Source: Candidatus Eisenbacteria bacterium (lineage in GTDB: Bacteria > Eisenbacteria > RBG-16-71-46 > SZUA-252). From it: a stretch of DNA of 64,000 nt. The notes under the pieces are model-generated. The model was not told the origin of the DNA, did not search any database, and worked only from the letters and a program-made list of their open reading frames with translations. The stretch is taken from the NCBI GenBank assembly GCA_005893275.1, contig VBOW01000017.1, positions 1-64,000 of the forward strand, given 5' to 3'. Below, one piece after another: positions 17,092 through 26,211 of the stretch (positions within the stretch are counted from its first letter, which is position 1; every line of letters begins with the position of its first letter). Made by a program: the position numbers and the translations under genes.

Positions 17092-18927
17092 ATGGCACCC
17101 TTGCCAGCTCGCGCCACCCTCCCGCCCAAAGACCACATCGTCCGCTTCTACGAGACCGACTCTTTCCTGTGCGACATGGTCGGGCGGTACCTGGCGGAGG
17201 GCTTGGAGCTTGGGGAGCCTTGCGTCGTGCTTGCCACGGAGGGGCACCGCCATGGCATCGAGCGGGTGCTCACGATCCAGGGCGCGAAGATTGCGCAAGC
17301 AAAGGAGAAGGGTCTCCTCAACCTGGTCGACGCGGAAGAAATCCTATCGAGCTTCATGGTCGGTGGCCTCGATCGAGGCATGGTCAATCCCGAAGCCTTT
17401 CGGGAGGTGGTCGGCGGCCTCCTCGAGCGCGCGTCCTTCCTCTCTCGCGCTGGAAGCACACGAGCCTACGGCGAAATGGTCGATCTCCTCCTTCGTCGAG
17501 GCAACGAAGCCGCGATGGCCCGCATCGAGGAGCTGTGGAACGAGCTTCGGAGCACCCACTCATTCCAACTCTATTGCTCGTACCGGCTCGGCCATTTCGC
17601 CAGGGAGGAGCATCAGGAGCCCTTCCAGAGGATTTGCGAGGTCCATGGTCACGTGCTCCCGGCCGAATCGTTCGACGCGAGCGCGAGCCTTGAAGAGCGG
17701 CACCGCCAAATTGCCAAGCTGCAGCAGCGCGCCCGTGCCCTCGAGACAGAGGTCGCCGAGCGCAAGCAGCTCGATCGCGCGTTGCGGGCCGAGCGGGAGC
17801 ACCTGCGCGAGGCGAACCGCCGGAAAGATGAGTTCCTCGCGATGCTGGGACACGAGCTTCGCAATCCCCTGAATCCAATCCTGACCGCACTGGACCTCAT
17901 GGACATGCGCGGGGACGAACACTCGCGACGGGAACGTGAAATCATTCGACGTCAGGCGATGCACCTTGCCGGCTTGATCGAGGATCTCCTCGACGTGTCG
18001 CGCGTGACCGGCGGCAAGATAACGCTCCGAAGGGAACCAACCGAGATCGCTTCCGTGATCGCGAGGGCGATCGAGATGGCCAGCCCGCTCCTCGAGCAGC
18101 GAGCGCATCTCTTGACGATCGCGGTGCCCCAACGCGGTCTCCTCGTCGAGGCCGATCCGATCCGGCTGCCGCAAATATTCGCGAATCTCCTGATGAACGC
18201 CGCCAAGTACACCGAGCGGGGAGGACACATCTCCGTCGCGGCGAGACAACGGGACGGTGAGATCGAGACCGAGGTCAGGGATGACGGCATCGGAATCGCG
18301 CCCGAGCTCCTCGCGACGATATTCGAACCCTTCGTTCAGGGGAGCCGCAGCCTGGATCGCGCGGAGGGCGGGCTGGGGCTTGGGCTGGCCCTCGTGCGCA
18401 GCCTGACCAGGCTCCACGGCGGGACTGTGTCCGTGCAGAGCGACGGACTGGGGAAGGGAAGCTGCTTCACGGTGCGGCTGCCGGTGCTTTGCGAGGTTCC
18501 CCGAACACAGCAGGCGAAATCCGCCGACCCTTCCGGTCCGGCCGCTCCGCCCGAGAAGCTCGAGCGCGTTCTGATCGTGGACGACAACGCGGATTGCGCC
18601 CTCGGATTCGCCGAGGCGCTCCGCCTGCTCGGGCACCACGTGGAGGTTGCGTTCGACGGGCCGCGCGCCCTCACCGTGGCGGCCGAGTTCAAGCCGACGG
18701 TCGCGCTGATCGACATCGGCTTGCCTGTAATGGATGGCTACGAGCTGGCGAGAAAACTTCGCCAGGCGGCTCGCTCCCGACCCGTGAAGCTCATCGCGGT
18801 CACCGGCTATGGTGAAGATGCGAATCGCGCCATGAGCCTGGAGGCGGGTTTCGATATTCACACGGTGAAGCCGCTCGGGCTCGAGAGCTTGCGCAGCCTC
18901 CTCGACCGCGAGAACGGCGATCGCTGA
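17092..18927 (+). CDS. MEDS-domain hybrid histidine kinase
   Basis: A 611-aa soluble sensor kinase. Residues about 12-180 form a MEDS (DcmR-like sensory) domain starting HIVRFYETDSFLCDMV. A coiled coil (about 205-245) leads to HisKA with phospho-acceptor His254 in LGHELRNPL, an HATPase_c domain (NLLMNAAKYT, DDGIGIAPE, GGLGLGLALV), and a C-terminal receiver with Asp541 in LIDIGLPVMDGY and Lys in TVKPLG. No membrane segment and no output DNA-binding domain. ATG 17092 with upstream GGAG was chosen over the ORF start at 16984. No partner regulator lies next to it; the stimulus is unknown. Confidence 0.9.
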   Translation: MAPLPARATLPPKDHIVRFYETDSFLCDMVGRYLAEGLELGEPCVVLATEGHRHGIERVLTIQGAKIAQAKEKGLLNLVDAEEILSSFMVGGLDRGMVNPEAFREVVGGLLERASFLSRAGSTRAYGEMVDLLLRRGNEAAMARIEELWNELRSTHSFQLYCSYRLGHFAREEHQEPFQRICEVHGHVLPAESFDASASLEERHRQIAKLQQRARALETEVAERKQLDRALRAEREHLREANRRKDEFLAMLGHELRNPLNPILTALDLMDMRGDEHSRREREIIRRQAMHLAGLIEDLLDVSRVTGGKITLRREPTEIASVIARAIEMASPLLEQRAHLLTIAVPQRGLLVEADPIRLPQIFANLLMNAAKYTERGGHISVAARQRDGEIETEVRDDGIGIAPELLATIFEPFVQGSRSLDRAEGGLGLGLALVRSLTRLHGGTVSVQSDGLGKGSCFTVRLPVLCEVPRTQQAKSADPSGPAAPPEKLERVLIVDDNADCALGFAEALRLLGHHVEVAFDGPRALTVAAEFKPTVALIDIGLPVMDGYELARKLRQAARSRPVKLIAVTGYGEDANRAMSLEAGFDIHTVKPLGLESLRSLLDRENGDR

Positions 18928-19057
18928 CCTCGAGCCGCACCCCAGACCGCCCCGCGCCCCCCGCGCCGTACCACACCGCCCGCGTTTCGTCTAAAGATCA
19001 CGCCTCCATGGGGCGATCTCTCCCGGGACAGCCTCCACTCTTCCCGGCGAGGGATCC

Positions 19058-20002
19058 ATGGCAGATACGACGACCACCCAGCCCATCCCGGGCGACCCCG
19101 GCCAAGCGCCCGCGGGCCCGCTTCGCCGGATGCTCCATGCGATCCTCGGCCTGCTCGCGCTCGGGACGATCTCCCTCGCGATTTGGCCTCCGCTCCTCGG
19201 GTACATCCCGGGCGCGGAGATCGAAGGGTTCGGCGGACCCGGGCAATTCCGCGTCCTGGCCCTCGTCGTTTCCGCTGCGTTGATGCTGGTCCGGTTCCTC
19301 ATCCGCCCCGGGAAAGGCCCATCGCGCGAAAGCATCGCCTGGGGACAGTTCGCGAGCGAGGTCGGCGGCACGCTCACGAACGAGCGGCGCAGACCTGGAC
19401 CCGTGGGCTGGGAGGGCGGTCCGACCGTGCGCTGGACGACGCGCGGCACCGAAGCGAGCCTGTGCGCCTCCACCGATACGAGCCGGAACGACCACACGCA
19501 GTTCGCCGCCGACGTTCGGCTGGAGCGCGGCTTTCAGTTCCAGGTGGTTCACGAGTCGCTGCTCACCAAGGCCCTATTCTCGCAGCAGCTTTGGAAATTC
19601 GCATCAAGCTTGAAAAGCCGGGAGAGGGCTCCGAGGGGAAAGACCGAAGCCGTGAGCTTGGCGGAGCAAATGGCATTCCTGGCCGAAAAGGAGATCCTGA
19701 TCGGCGACGCGCGATTCGACAACGCGTTTCTACTGAAGAGCGATAGCCCAGACATCGCGCGTGAGTTCTTCGGAGACGCGGGGGTCGCCTACGGCCTTCA
19801 CGAGGTCAACGGGCTTCACAAAGGCTGGCACATGAGCCTCATGAAAAGCGGTCCCTCCGGCACGTATCGGCTCTCGCTCGCGATTCCCGGGGTCGTGCTG
19901 GATTCGCAGACGCTCCGCGCCGGCCGTGCGTTGGTCGAAGCCTCGATCCGCTGCTTCGTCGACCGCGGCATGCTCGCATCGGGGAGCGACCGGGCGGCCT
20001 AG
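19058..20002 (+). CDS. Membrane protein of unknown function
   Basis: A 314-aa protein with two N-terminal membrane helices (about 25-45 and 65-82), then a soluble about 220-residue region with alternating strands (FQFQVVHESLLTK, YRLSLAIPGVVLDS). The start follows GAGGGATCC. It resembles uncharacterised DUF-type membrane proteins, but I cannot name the family. It is convergent with the DMT transporter, with two hairpins in between. Confidence 0.55.
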   Translation: MADTTTTQPIPGDPGQAPAGPLRRMLHAILGLLALGTISLAIWPPLLGYIPGAEIEGFGGPGQFRVLALVVSAALMLVRFLIRPGKGPSRESIAWGQFASEVGGTLTNERRRPGPVGWEGGPTVRWTTRGTEASLCASTDTSRNDHTQFAADVRLERGFQFQVVHESLLTKALFSQQLWKFASSLKSRERAPRGKTEAVSLAEQMAFLAEKEILIGDARFDNAFLLKSDSPDIAREFFGDAGVAYGLHEVNGLHKGWHMSLMKSGPSGTYRLSLAIPGVVLDSQTLRAGRALVEASIRCFVDRGMLASGSDRAA

Positions 20003-20246
20003 CTTCGTCCCGGGGTCCCGCCTCGCCCGTGCAGACTTTACATACCCCCTCACACCTCCTTGCGGTCCCGGCTGGGCATGGCGACGCCCGCCGGCCAATT
20101 TCACGACGCGGGCATCCTATTGGCAGGTGTCCCGATAGTTCGGGGCGCGTGCGGAGGCAAAAGAATCGTGGCACACTATCTGCTGCCCGCCTGTCGCGGG
20201 AAGCTTGGACGAAGGAACGCGAACGTCGGCAGCTCCAGATTAACGG

Positions 20247-20310
20247 GGAGCAGCGGAGTTAGACCGCTGCTCCCTCAGGGTGGGAGGGGAACCAAGGAGG
20301 TTCCTCTCCC
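20247..20310. terminator. Tandem hairpins between convergent genes
   Basis: First hairpin 20247-20273: perfect 10-bp stem GGAGCAGCGG/CCGCTGCTCC with a 7-base loop. Second 20282-20310: 12-bp stem GGGAGGGGAACC/GGTTCCTCTCCC with one G-T pair and a 5-base loop. No long T run follows on either strand, so they may be bidirectional transcription barriers or RNA-stabilising structures. The surrounding 20003-20346 holds no gene I can support. Confidence 0.5.
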
Positions 20311-20346
20311 TACCCGCGAGAAAGGCGGCGCCACTCGAGGCCCGCG

Positions 20347-21222
20347 TCAGGTCCTCCCCACGCGCAGCGCAATCGTCACCCCCGTAAGAACGACGAACCC
20401 TCCGAGGTAGGCCTCCGGGGCCGGCGACTCGCCGCGGATCAGGGATCCGAGGGTCACCGCAATCATCGGAATGATGAGCGCCGTGGTGCTCACGGTCGTC
20501 ACGTTCCAACGCGAAACCAACCAAGCGTAGAGAACGTAAGCGCCCAGATTCCCGGCCAGAACGAGATAGAGAATCGGCCACCACTCGCTCATCCCGCCCG
20601 GGATTCGATGCGGCTCGCGCAGGAATACGCTGACGAGCAGGCATACGGGTGCGCCCGCGAGCGCACCGACGGAATTCGTCATGAAGGGGGACTGGGGCGG
20701 AGTGCGTTTGAGGACGATCGTGGAAAGGGAAGCGGTCGTCGCGCCCAGAAAGACCGCGACCAAGGCAACCGCGGGGGCGCCGAGCTTCAACTCCCCGGCA
20801 AAGATCATCGCGACGCCTGCGAGCCCGATCACGGCCGCGAATATCTTAGCCTTCTGGGGTCGCTCGAGCCCGAACGCCCAGGCAAACACTCCGGCTGTGA
20901 GAGGCACGGTCGCGTAGAGCACCGCCGCGATCCCGCTTGCTACGGTTTGCTCGCCCCAGTAGAGGAGCGAAAAGTTGACGCCGAGGTTCAAGAAGCCGAA
21001 GAGCGCCGCCCCGCTCAAGGCGCGTCCCTTGGGAAGCGGGGCGCCCCGAGCACGCGCCACGGCGAAGAGCAGCAAGGCGGCCAGGAGCAGACGCAGCGTC
21101 GCGCCCCAAAGCGGCGGCACGGTGTCGTTCCCGAAGCGGATCGCGAGAAACGTGCTTCCCCAGATGAGCGACATTCCCGCGAAGGCCGCATACTCTCCCG
21201 GCCTGCGCGGCTCGGGAGTCAC
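20347..21222 (-). CDS. DMT-superfamily (EamA) exporter
   Basis: A 291-aa protein with ten predicted membrane helices in two EamA repeats: SLIWGSTFLAIRFG opens the first half and LYLVLAGNLGAYVLYAWLVSRW lies in the second, both typical of the YedA/RhaT-like drug/metabolite transporters. Substrate cannot be told. The start overlaps the stop of the upstream small lipoprotein gene by ATGA. Confidence 0.85.
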   Translation of the reverse strand: MTPEPRRPGEYAAFAGMSLIWGSTFLAIRFGNDTVPPLWGATLRLLLAALLLFAVARARGAPLPKGRALSGAALFGFLNLGVNFSLLYWGEQTVASGIAAVLYATVPLTAGVFAWAFGLERPQKAKIFAAVIGLAGVAMIFAGELKLGAPAVALVAVFLGATTASLSTIVLKRTPPQSPFMTNSVGALAGAPVCLLVSVFLREPHRIPGGMSEWWPILYLVLAGNLGAYVLYAWLVSRWNVTTVSTTALIIPMIAVTLGSLIRGESPAPEAYLGGFVVLTGVTIALRVGRT

Positions 21223-21578
21223 CGGGTGGTTCGCTCGCTCTCCAGGAGGACGGCGGCCGTCTCGGTCTTGAATGTGAACGCCGCTCGGAAGACACCCTTG
21301 ACCGCGACCTGCGCGCCCTCTCGCGGCGCTCCGCCTTCTTTGCTCACGACGATCAGCGTACCCGTCCCGTCATCAACCTGGTAGGCTCCGGTCCCGAAAA
21401 CGCCGACCGAGCTTGTGACATTGCCGGCGATCCGGACCGTCTTTCCGTCAAACTGCCCCGGGTTGTCGAGAAGTGTCTTGATCGGTGTGGCACCCTGGCA
21501 ACCCGAAAGCACCATGAGGGCGGCCGCGACCAGGATTCGTGGAGCGAGAGAACGGACCGCGTGTCGCGGTGGCTTCAT
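21219..21578 (-). CDS. Small OB-fold-like lipoprotein
   Basis: A 119-aa protein with a lipoprotein signal ending in LSGC at about residue 27. The mature part (LLDNPGQFDGKTVRIAGNV, YQVDDGTGTLIVVSKEG, AQVAVKGVF) has the strand pattern of an OB-fold, as in tRNA_anti-like or BOF proteins. The ATG at 21578 follows GAGGAGGAGG; the longer ORF is not supported. It is coupled by ATGA to the DMT transporter. Confidence 0.72.
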   Translation of the reverse strand: MKPPRHAVRSLAPRILVAAALMVLSGCQGATPIKTLLDNPGQFDGKTVRIAGNVTSSVGVFGTGAYQVDDGTGTLIVVSKEGGAPREGAQVAVKGVFRAAFTFKTETAAVLLESERTTR

Positions 21579-22000
21579 ACCTCCTCCTCGGGACGTCGAG
21601 CGGCGGATCATTTTTTTTTGCCGCGGAATTATCTCAGAGCGGGCGTATCGCAACCTATTCAGAATTTGCAGGTTTTGCCCGGTGGTACGCCGGCGTCCAC
21701 GTTGCCCCTCTCGGGACAGGCAAGGCGGTCGCGGCCTCGCCGGACTGGCCGTCATGAACGTCCCAAGCGGTTGTTATTTCGATTCCTGCAGCTCCTATTC
21801 ACTCCCCGGGCCCGGTTGGCACGCCCGTTGAGAGCAAACCGCCCGGTGAGGTTCATCGTTCCCTTGTTCATCACCATGCGCTTTGCTCACCGCCCCGGCC
21901 GGGCGCGGGTCCGCCCAGGATCCTGCCGTCTGCTGGGGCGAACCATGTACGAGACCGACATCCCATGGTGGGATGCGGAAGCAGGGAAGGAGACGTCAGG
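21579..22000. other. Intergenic region between divergent genes
   Basis: About 420 bases separating the OB-fold lipoprotein (minus) and the secreted protein (plus). It contains an uninterrupted T run at about 21611-21619 and moderately AT-rich DNA, so promoters for both sides probably lie here. Open frames in it look like chance. Confidence 0.4.
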
Positions 22001-22780
22001 ATGAAGAGGTTTCTGATGTTGATCTTGGGTTCGGCGATCGCGATCACGGTCGCCGGGGCCGCCATGGCGCAATCGAGCGATCCCGCGAGCGGCAAGTCCG
22101 ACGCGCAGGCGACGGATAAGGCCAAGGAGACGACGCCGCCGTCGGCCACGCCTCCTCCGGACGCCGGCACCACGCCCGTAACGCCTCCACCCGCGAGCGC
22201 CACGGTGAATGAGCGGGCCGCCGCCAAGAGCAACCCTGCCATCGAGCGGGTGAAGGAGCGCGGGCTCAAGGTTTCGACGAAGGAGCGTGCGGACATCGAC
22301 AAGAAGCTGGACGAAATCGAAAGGCAGATCGAGAACGAGGCTACTTCGAAGGGAGACGCCGCGGTCGCGGGAAGGATCGCGGGCGAGTTCTCCATGACGG
22401 CGGACGCGCTCACCGCCGAGCGGAACCAATTCAGCCGCGGCTGGGGCGAGATCCTCGTGGCGCACACGCTGTTCGCGAACGCGAAGAGCGACGTCACCTT
22501 CGCCGATATCCTCCAGATGCGGAATCAGGGCATGGGGTGGGCTGTGATCGCGCACGGGCTCGGCTTGAGGCTCGGGGAGGTGGTCGGCGCGGTGAAGACG
22601 GAGGGTAGAGTCGCGATGGGTCTCGCCAAAGGGGATGGGAAGCCCGCGACGATCCACGCGAGCACCGGGGCGAACGCGAAGGCGGGAGCCAAGGTCAACG
22701 CCGGAAAGACCTCTACCTCCGCGGGGACCGGTATAGGGGTGGGGGTGGATATCGACAAGGCGGCCAAGGGCACGAAGTGA
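22001..22780 (+). CDS. Secreted protein of unknown function
   Basis: A 259-aa protein with a signal peptide cleaved after AGAAMA. A Pro/Thr-rich linker (about 30-75) is followed by a helical domain (VKERGLKVSTKERADIDKKL) and DVTFADILQMRNQGMGWAVIAHGLG, then a low-complexity Lys/Ala/Gly C-terminus ending in GIGVGVDIDKAAKGTK. The middle motif recalls small periplasmic proteins annotated only as hypothetical. The ATG at 22001 follows AAGGAGACG. A strong terminator follows the gene. Confidence 0.6.
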   Translation: MKRFLMLILGSAIAITVAGAAMAQSSDPASGKSDAQATDKAKETTPPSATPPPDAGTTPVTPPPASATVNERAAAKSNPAIERVKERGLKVSTKERADIDKKLDEIERQIENEATSKGDAAVAGRIAGEFSMTADALTAERNQFSRGWGEILVAHTLFANAKSDVTFADILQMRNQGMGWAVIAHGLGLRLGEVVGAVKTEGRVAMGLAKGDGKPATIHASTGANAKAGAKVNAGKTSTSAGTGIGVGVDIDKAAKGTK

Positions 22781-22849
22781 GCGGGCGAATCACCCGGCGC
22801 GGGCCAGCGGAGCCGAAGCGTCCGGAATTCGCGCGTCGATAGATAAGGG

Positions 22850-22883
22850 CGGGTCGCCGGGGCATCCCGGCGGCCCGTTTTTT
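22850..22883 (+). terminator. Rho-independent terminator
   Basis: A 12-bp GC-rich stem (CGGGTCGCCGGG/CCCGGCGGCCCG, one G-T pair) with a 4-base loop, followed by six T (22878-22883). It lies 70 bases after the secreted-protein gene. Confidence 0.85.
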
Positions 22884-22982
22884 GCTCTAAGCGTCCATAT
22901 TACAGGCAATTAGCCTCTAAAGCACGGGGCCGGGGCTGCCGATAATTACCCGGAGTCGAAACACTCCGGGAGGCCGCCCCAG

Positions 22983-23729
22983 ATGGACCGTCGCCGATAC
23001 TTCATATCGCTGCTCTTTCGCCTGTCCTTGGTTCTCGTCGCCCTGATGCTGGCGGTGCGGGCGATCTACGTCTTTGAAGGAGACGTCGGAGCGTGGTGTC
23101 TCGCCGGCGTTTTCGGTTTGAGCGCCGCCGCCCTCCAGATCCGTCCCATGCTCGTGCCCACCCCCGGTCACGCGAGCGCCGTATACACACCCGGCCCCGC
23201 GTTTTTCCTGGCGGGACTCTTTCTCGTCCCGGCCGGACCGCTCGTCACGTGCATCGCGTTCGCGCTGGGGCTCTCGGGTCTCGTGACCGCGATGCGCCCG
23301 CACAAGATCCTCTTCAATCTATCGATCGCGGTCCTCGCGTACGGCAGCTGCTCGTACTACCTGAAGCTGGGGGTGGAAAGCATCGGCCCGCCGGGGCCTC
23401 GTCCCGAGCTCATCGCTGGAGAGCTGCTCCTCGGAGCCGCCGTCCTGGTCGCGCAGCTACTCCTGAGGAGCGTCGCCATCAGGCTCGAACGAGGCGATGA
23501 ATCGCCGCACTGGGGGGCGTTTCAGCCTCAGGCGGTGACGGAGGCTCTCTTCTGCCTCGCGCTCTCGGTGCCGATCACGGTCCTGGCGCGCATCCACGTC
23601 GCGCTCCTGGCCGCGGTGTACCTTTACCTGGGGTTCACCTGGTGGTTCATGGAGCGGTACCGGAAGCATCTGCGGGCGCTGGCCCAGGAGACGGTCACGA
23701 CCGAAGATCAGCGGCGCTGGGTGGCGTGA
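22983..23729 (+). CDS. Integral membrane protein, unknown
   Basis: A 248-aa protein with about six or seven predicted membrane helices and short loops ([31 protein letters not shown]). The layout recalls the membrane sensor half of some HD-GYP or GGDEF proteins, but no output domain is attached. Start ATG follows GGGAGG. Its 3' end overlaps the convergent ispG by 22 bases. Confidence 0.6.
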   Translation: MDRRRYFISLLFRLSLVLVALMLAVRAIYVFEGDVGAWCLAGVFGLSAAALQIRPMLVPTPGHASAVYTPGPAFFLAGLFLVPAGPLVTCIAFALGLSGLVTAMRPHKILFNLSIAVLAYGSCSYYLKLGVESIGPPGPRPELIAGELLLGAAVLVAQLLLRSVAIRLERGDESPHWGAFQPQAVTEALFCLALSVPITVLARIHVALLAAVYLYLGFTWWFMERYRKHLRALAQETVTTEDQRRWVA

Positions 23730-24979
23730 AGGTCAGATCCGTAGTGGGTGGAGACGTACTCGTCCACGAGCTTTAGGAAGTCGCCAGCAAGGGTGGGGCC
23801 TTTAAGGGTCGTGACCTGGCGGCCATCGATGAACACAGGCGCCTTGGGCTCTTCGGCCGTGCCCGGGAGGGAGATCCCGATATTCGCGTGGCGCGACTCT
23901 CCCGGCCCGTTCACCACGCACCCCATCACCGCGACCCGCAGCTCCTCGACGCCCGGATAGAGTGCCTTCCAGTGCGGCATCCGCGCGCGCAGATGCCGAT
24001 TCACGGTCTCCGCCAGCTCCTGGAAGAACGTGCTCGTTGTTCGGCCGCAGCCGGGGCAGGACGTGACTTGAGGCTGAAAGTGCCGGAGGTCGAGCGACTG
24101 GAGAATCTGCTGGCAAACCCAGACCTCTTCGCGGCGATCGCCGCCGGGTATCGGCGTCAGGCTCACGCGGATTGTGTCGCCGATTCCGTCCATGAGAAGC
24201 GACGCCAGCCCCGCCGTGGACGCCACGATCCCTTTCATTCCCATTCCGGCCTCGGTGAGCCCCACGTGGAGCGCGAAATCGGTTTCCGACGCGAGGCGAC
24301 GGTAGATCGTGATCAGATCGCGGACGCCGGACACCTTCGCCGAGAGCACGATCCGGTCGTGCGGCTGGCCGAGCTCCTCGGCGAGCGCCGCGGAGCGGAC
24401 CGCGCTCTGAAACATCGCTTCGAGCGTGACCTCTTGCGGCTCGAGCGGCTCGGGGCGGCGCGCGTTCGCGTCCATCAGCTCGGTGAGAAGCTCCCGGTCG
24501 AGCGAGCCCCAGTTCACGCCGATCCGGACCGGCTTTTGGTGTTCCGCCGCCGCTTCGATGATTCGCTTGAAGTGCGCGTCATGCCGCGCTCCGACGCCGA
24601 CGTTTCCCGGGTTGATCCGGTACTTGTCGAGGGCGCGCGCGCATTCGGGATGGTCGTGGAGCAGGATATGCCCGCTGAAGTGGAAGTCCCCGATGATCGG
24701 GGCGTCGACTCCCGCATCGCGCACGCGGCGGACGATCTCGGGCACCGCCTTCGCGGCCTCCGGGGTGTTGACGGTGACGCGGACCATCTCCGATCCTGCT
24801 TGGGCCAACTCGATCACCTGGCCGGCGGTCGCCTTGGGATCGGCGGTATCGGTGTTGGTCATGGATTGAACCGCGACCGGGCGGCCACCCCCGACCGTGA
24901 CCATGCCGATCGATACGGCGGTCGAGCGCCGCGGGCGCGCGGCCGGGAACCCGATGGAGGGATGCGGGGAATTCGTCAT
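23708..24979 (-). CDS. ispG: 4-hydroxy-3-methylbut-2-enyl diphosphate synthase
   Basis: A 423-aa IspG/GcpE of the MEP isoprenoid pathway, which converts methylerythritol cyclodiphosphate to HMBPP using a [4Fe-4S] cluster. The N-terminal TIM barrel begins [19 protein letters not shown]; the cluster Cys are in SCPGCGR and [10 protein letters not shown]. Length is typical of the bacterial single-barrel form. It supplies isoprenyl units for the menaquinone side chain made by the adjacent men genes. It is convergent and overlapping at 3' with the membrane protein gene. Confidence 0.96.
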   Translation of the reverse strand: MTNSPHPSIGFPAARPRRSTAVSIGMVTVGGGRPVAVQSMTNTDTADPKATAGQVIELAQAGSEMVRVTVNTPEAAKAVPEIVRRVRDAGVDAPIIGDFHFSGHILLHDHPECARALDKYRINPGNVGVGARHDAHFKRIIEAAAEHQKPVRIGVNWGSLDRELLTELMDANARRPEPLEPQEVTLEAMFQSAVRSAALAEELGQPHDRIVLSAKVSGVRDLITIYRRLASETDFALHVGLTEAGMGMKGIVASTAGLASLLMDGIGDTIRVSLTPIPGGDRREEVWVCQQILQSLDLRHFQPQVTSCPGCGRTTSTFFQELAETVNRHLRARMPHWKALYPGVEELRVAVMGCVVNGPGESRHANIGISLPGTAEEPKAPVFIDGRQVTTLKGPTLAGDFLKLVDEYVSTHYGSDLHATQRR

Positions 24980-25078
24980 CGCCCGCTGAGTTTACCCGCG
25001 GCGCGGACGGGGGTCAAACGTCCTGCCGGATGCGCAGCCCCTCGCGGCGCACGATGCTTTCGGGGTATCCTCCGTCTC

Positions 25079-25780
25079 GTGAGCTCTCAGGTGCGCGCCA
25101 TGTTCGCTTCGATCGCCAGGCGCTACGATCACGGCAACCAGATCCTCTCGATGGGCTTCCACCATCGGTGGCGCAGGCTTGGCGTGAAGCTGAGCGGGGC
25201 CAAGCCGGGATCCCGCGTGCTGGATTGCGCGACCGGGACGGGGGATCTCGCGTTCGAGTTCCAGCGCGCGGTCGGCCCTTCGGGGCAGGTCATCGGCATC
25301 GATTTTTGCGCCGAGATGCTCGAGATCGCGCGGGCCAAAGCTTCGCGCGAGGGACTCCCCACCCGATTCGCGGAGGCGGATGCGCTGCGGCTGCCCTACG
25401 AGGATGGATCCTTCGATGTGGCCTCGATCGCGTTCGGCATCCGGAACCTGGACGACCCCGCGCGCGGCGTGGCCGAGATGGCGCGGGTCGTGCGGGCCGG
25501 CGGATCGGTCGTGGTGCTCGAGTTCGGGCAGCCCGGAGGCGCTCTGTTCGGTCCGCTCTACCGTTTCTACAGCGCGAATGTGATTCCGCGCATCGGCGGG
25601 TGGGTCACAGGGGAGCGCCATGCCTACGAGTATTTTCACCGCACGTCTTCGGAGTTTCCGTGCGGTCCGGCGTTCGTCTCGCTCATGGAGAGCACGGAGC
25701 GTTTCTCCGAGGTCCGCGCGCGCCGCATGACAGGCGGGATCACCCACATTTACGTCGGAATCGTGGGGGCCCCATCGTGA
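25079..25780 (+). CDS. menG: Demethylmenaquinone methyltransferase
   Basis: A 233-aa UbiE/MenG methyltransferase. SAM-binding motif LDCATGTGDLAFEF, then IDFCAEMLEIA, AFGIRNLDDPARGV, and the C-terminal YEYFHRTSSEFP and GITHIYVG are diagnostic. It adds the ring methyl to demethylmenaquinone; with a full men pathway and no ubi genes, menaquinone is the likely product. The frame is open far upstream through ispG antisense, so I chose the GTG at 25079, about seven residues before the conserved MFASIARRYD. Its stop overlaps the next gene as GTGA. Confidence 0.93.
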   Translation: MSSQVRAMFASIARRYDHGNQILSMGFHHRWRRLGVKLSGAKPGSRVLDCATGTGDLAFEFQRAVGPSGQVIGIDFCAEMLEIARAKASREGLPTRFAEADALRLPYEDGSFDVASIAFGIRNLDDPARGVAEMARVVRAGGSVVVLEFGQPGGALFGPLYRFYSANVIPRIGGWVTGERHAYEYFHRTSSEFPCGPAFVSLMESTERFSEVRARRMTGGITHIYVGIVGAPS

Positions 25781-26211
25781 GCTTCACGATCGAATTCGCG
25801 GTTCGATTCCAGGACGTGGACGCGGGCGGCGTGCTCTTCTTTGGCCGGATCTACGACTACTGCCACCAGGCCTACGAGGAGTTCTGGGGCTCGGAGGGTA
25901 TCGATCGCGCTCATTTCTTCGCCGGCGCCGAATACCTCGTTCCCGTCGCGCATTCCGAGGCGGACTACCGCCTTCCGATCCGCCACGGCGATCGGATCCG
26001 CGTGCGGATCGAGGTGACGAGGGTTGGGCGAGCTTCCTTCACCCTGCGCTACCACGTGATCGGTCCGAAAGGGGACCTTCGAGTGGAAGCTTCCACGGTC
26101 CACGCGTTCGTGAACCGGTCGACGATGAGGCCGATCTCGATTCCGGAGGCGTTACGCGCGATTCTTCTCCGCCACTTGCTCCACGAGCCGACTCCGAACC
26201 TCGCCGCGTAG
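25777..26211 (+). CDS. menI: Hotdog thioesterase, likely DHNA-CoA hydrolase
   Basis: A 144-aa 4-hydroxybenzoyl-CoA-thioesterase-type hotdog protein. The active-site segment VRFQDVDAGGVLFFGRIYDYCHQAYEEF matches DHNA-CoA hydrolases. In the menaquinone pathway it would release 1,4-dihydroxy-2-naphthoate for MenA. It starts at a GTG overlapping the menG stop, and its 3' end overlaps the convergent menE by 60 bases. Genomic context supports MenI over a general acyl-CoA thioesterase. Confidence 0.83.
   Translation: MSFTIEFAVRFQDVDAGGVLFFGRIYDYCHQAYEEFWGSEGIDRAHFFAGAEYLVPVAHSEADYRLPIRHGDRIRVRIEVTRVGRASFTLRYHVIGPKGDLRVEASTVHAFVNRSTMRPISIPEALRAILLRHLLHEPTPNLAA

Noticed and set aside
20003-20346. CRISPR-like repeats
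   Set aside because: Only two different hairpins are present; there are no evenly spaced identical repeats or spacers.
23888-25780. 630-codon frame ending with the menG sequence
   Set aside because: Only the last 233 codons are UbiE-like; the earlier part is antisense to ispG.
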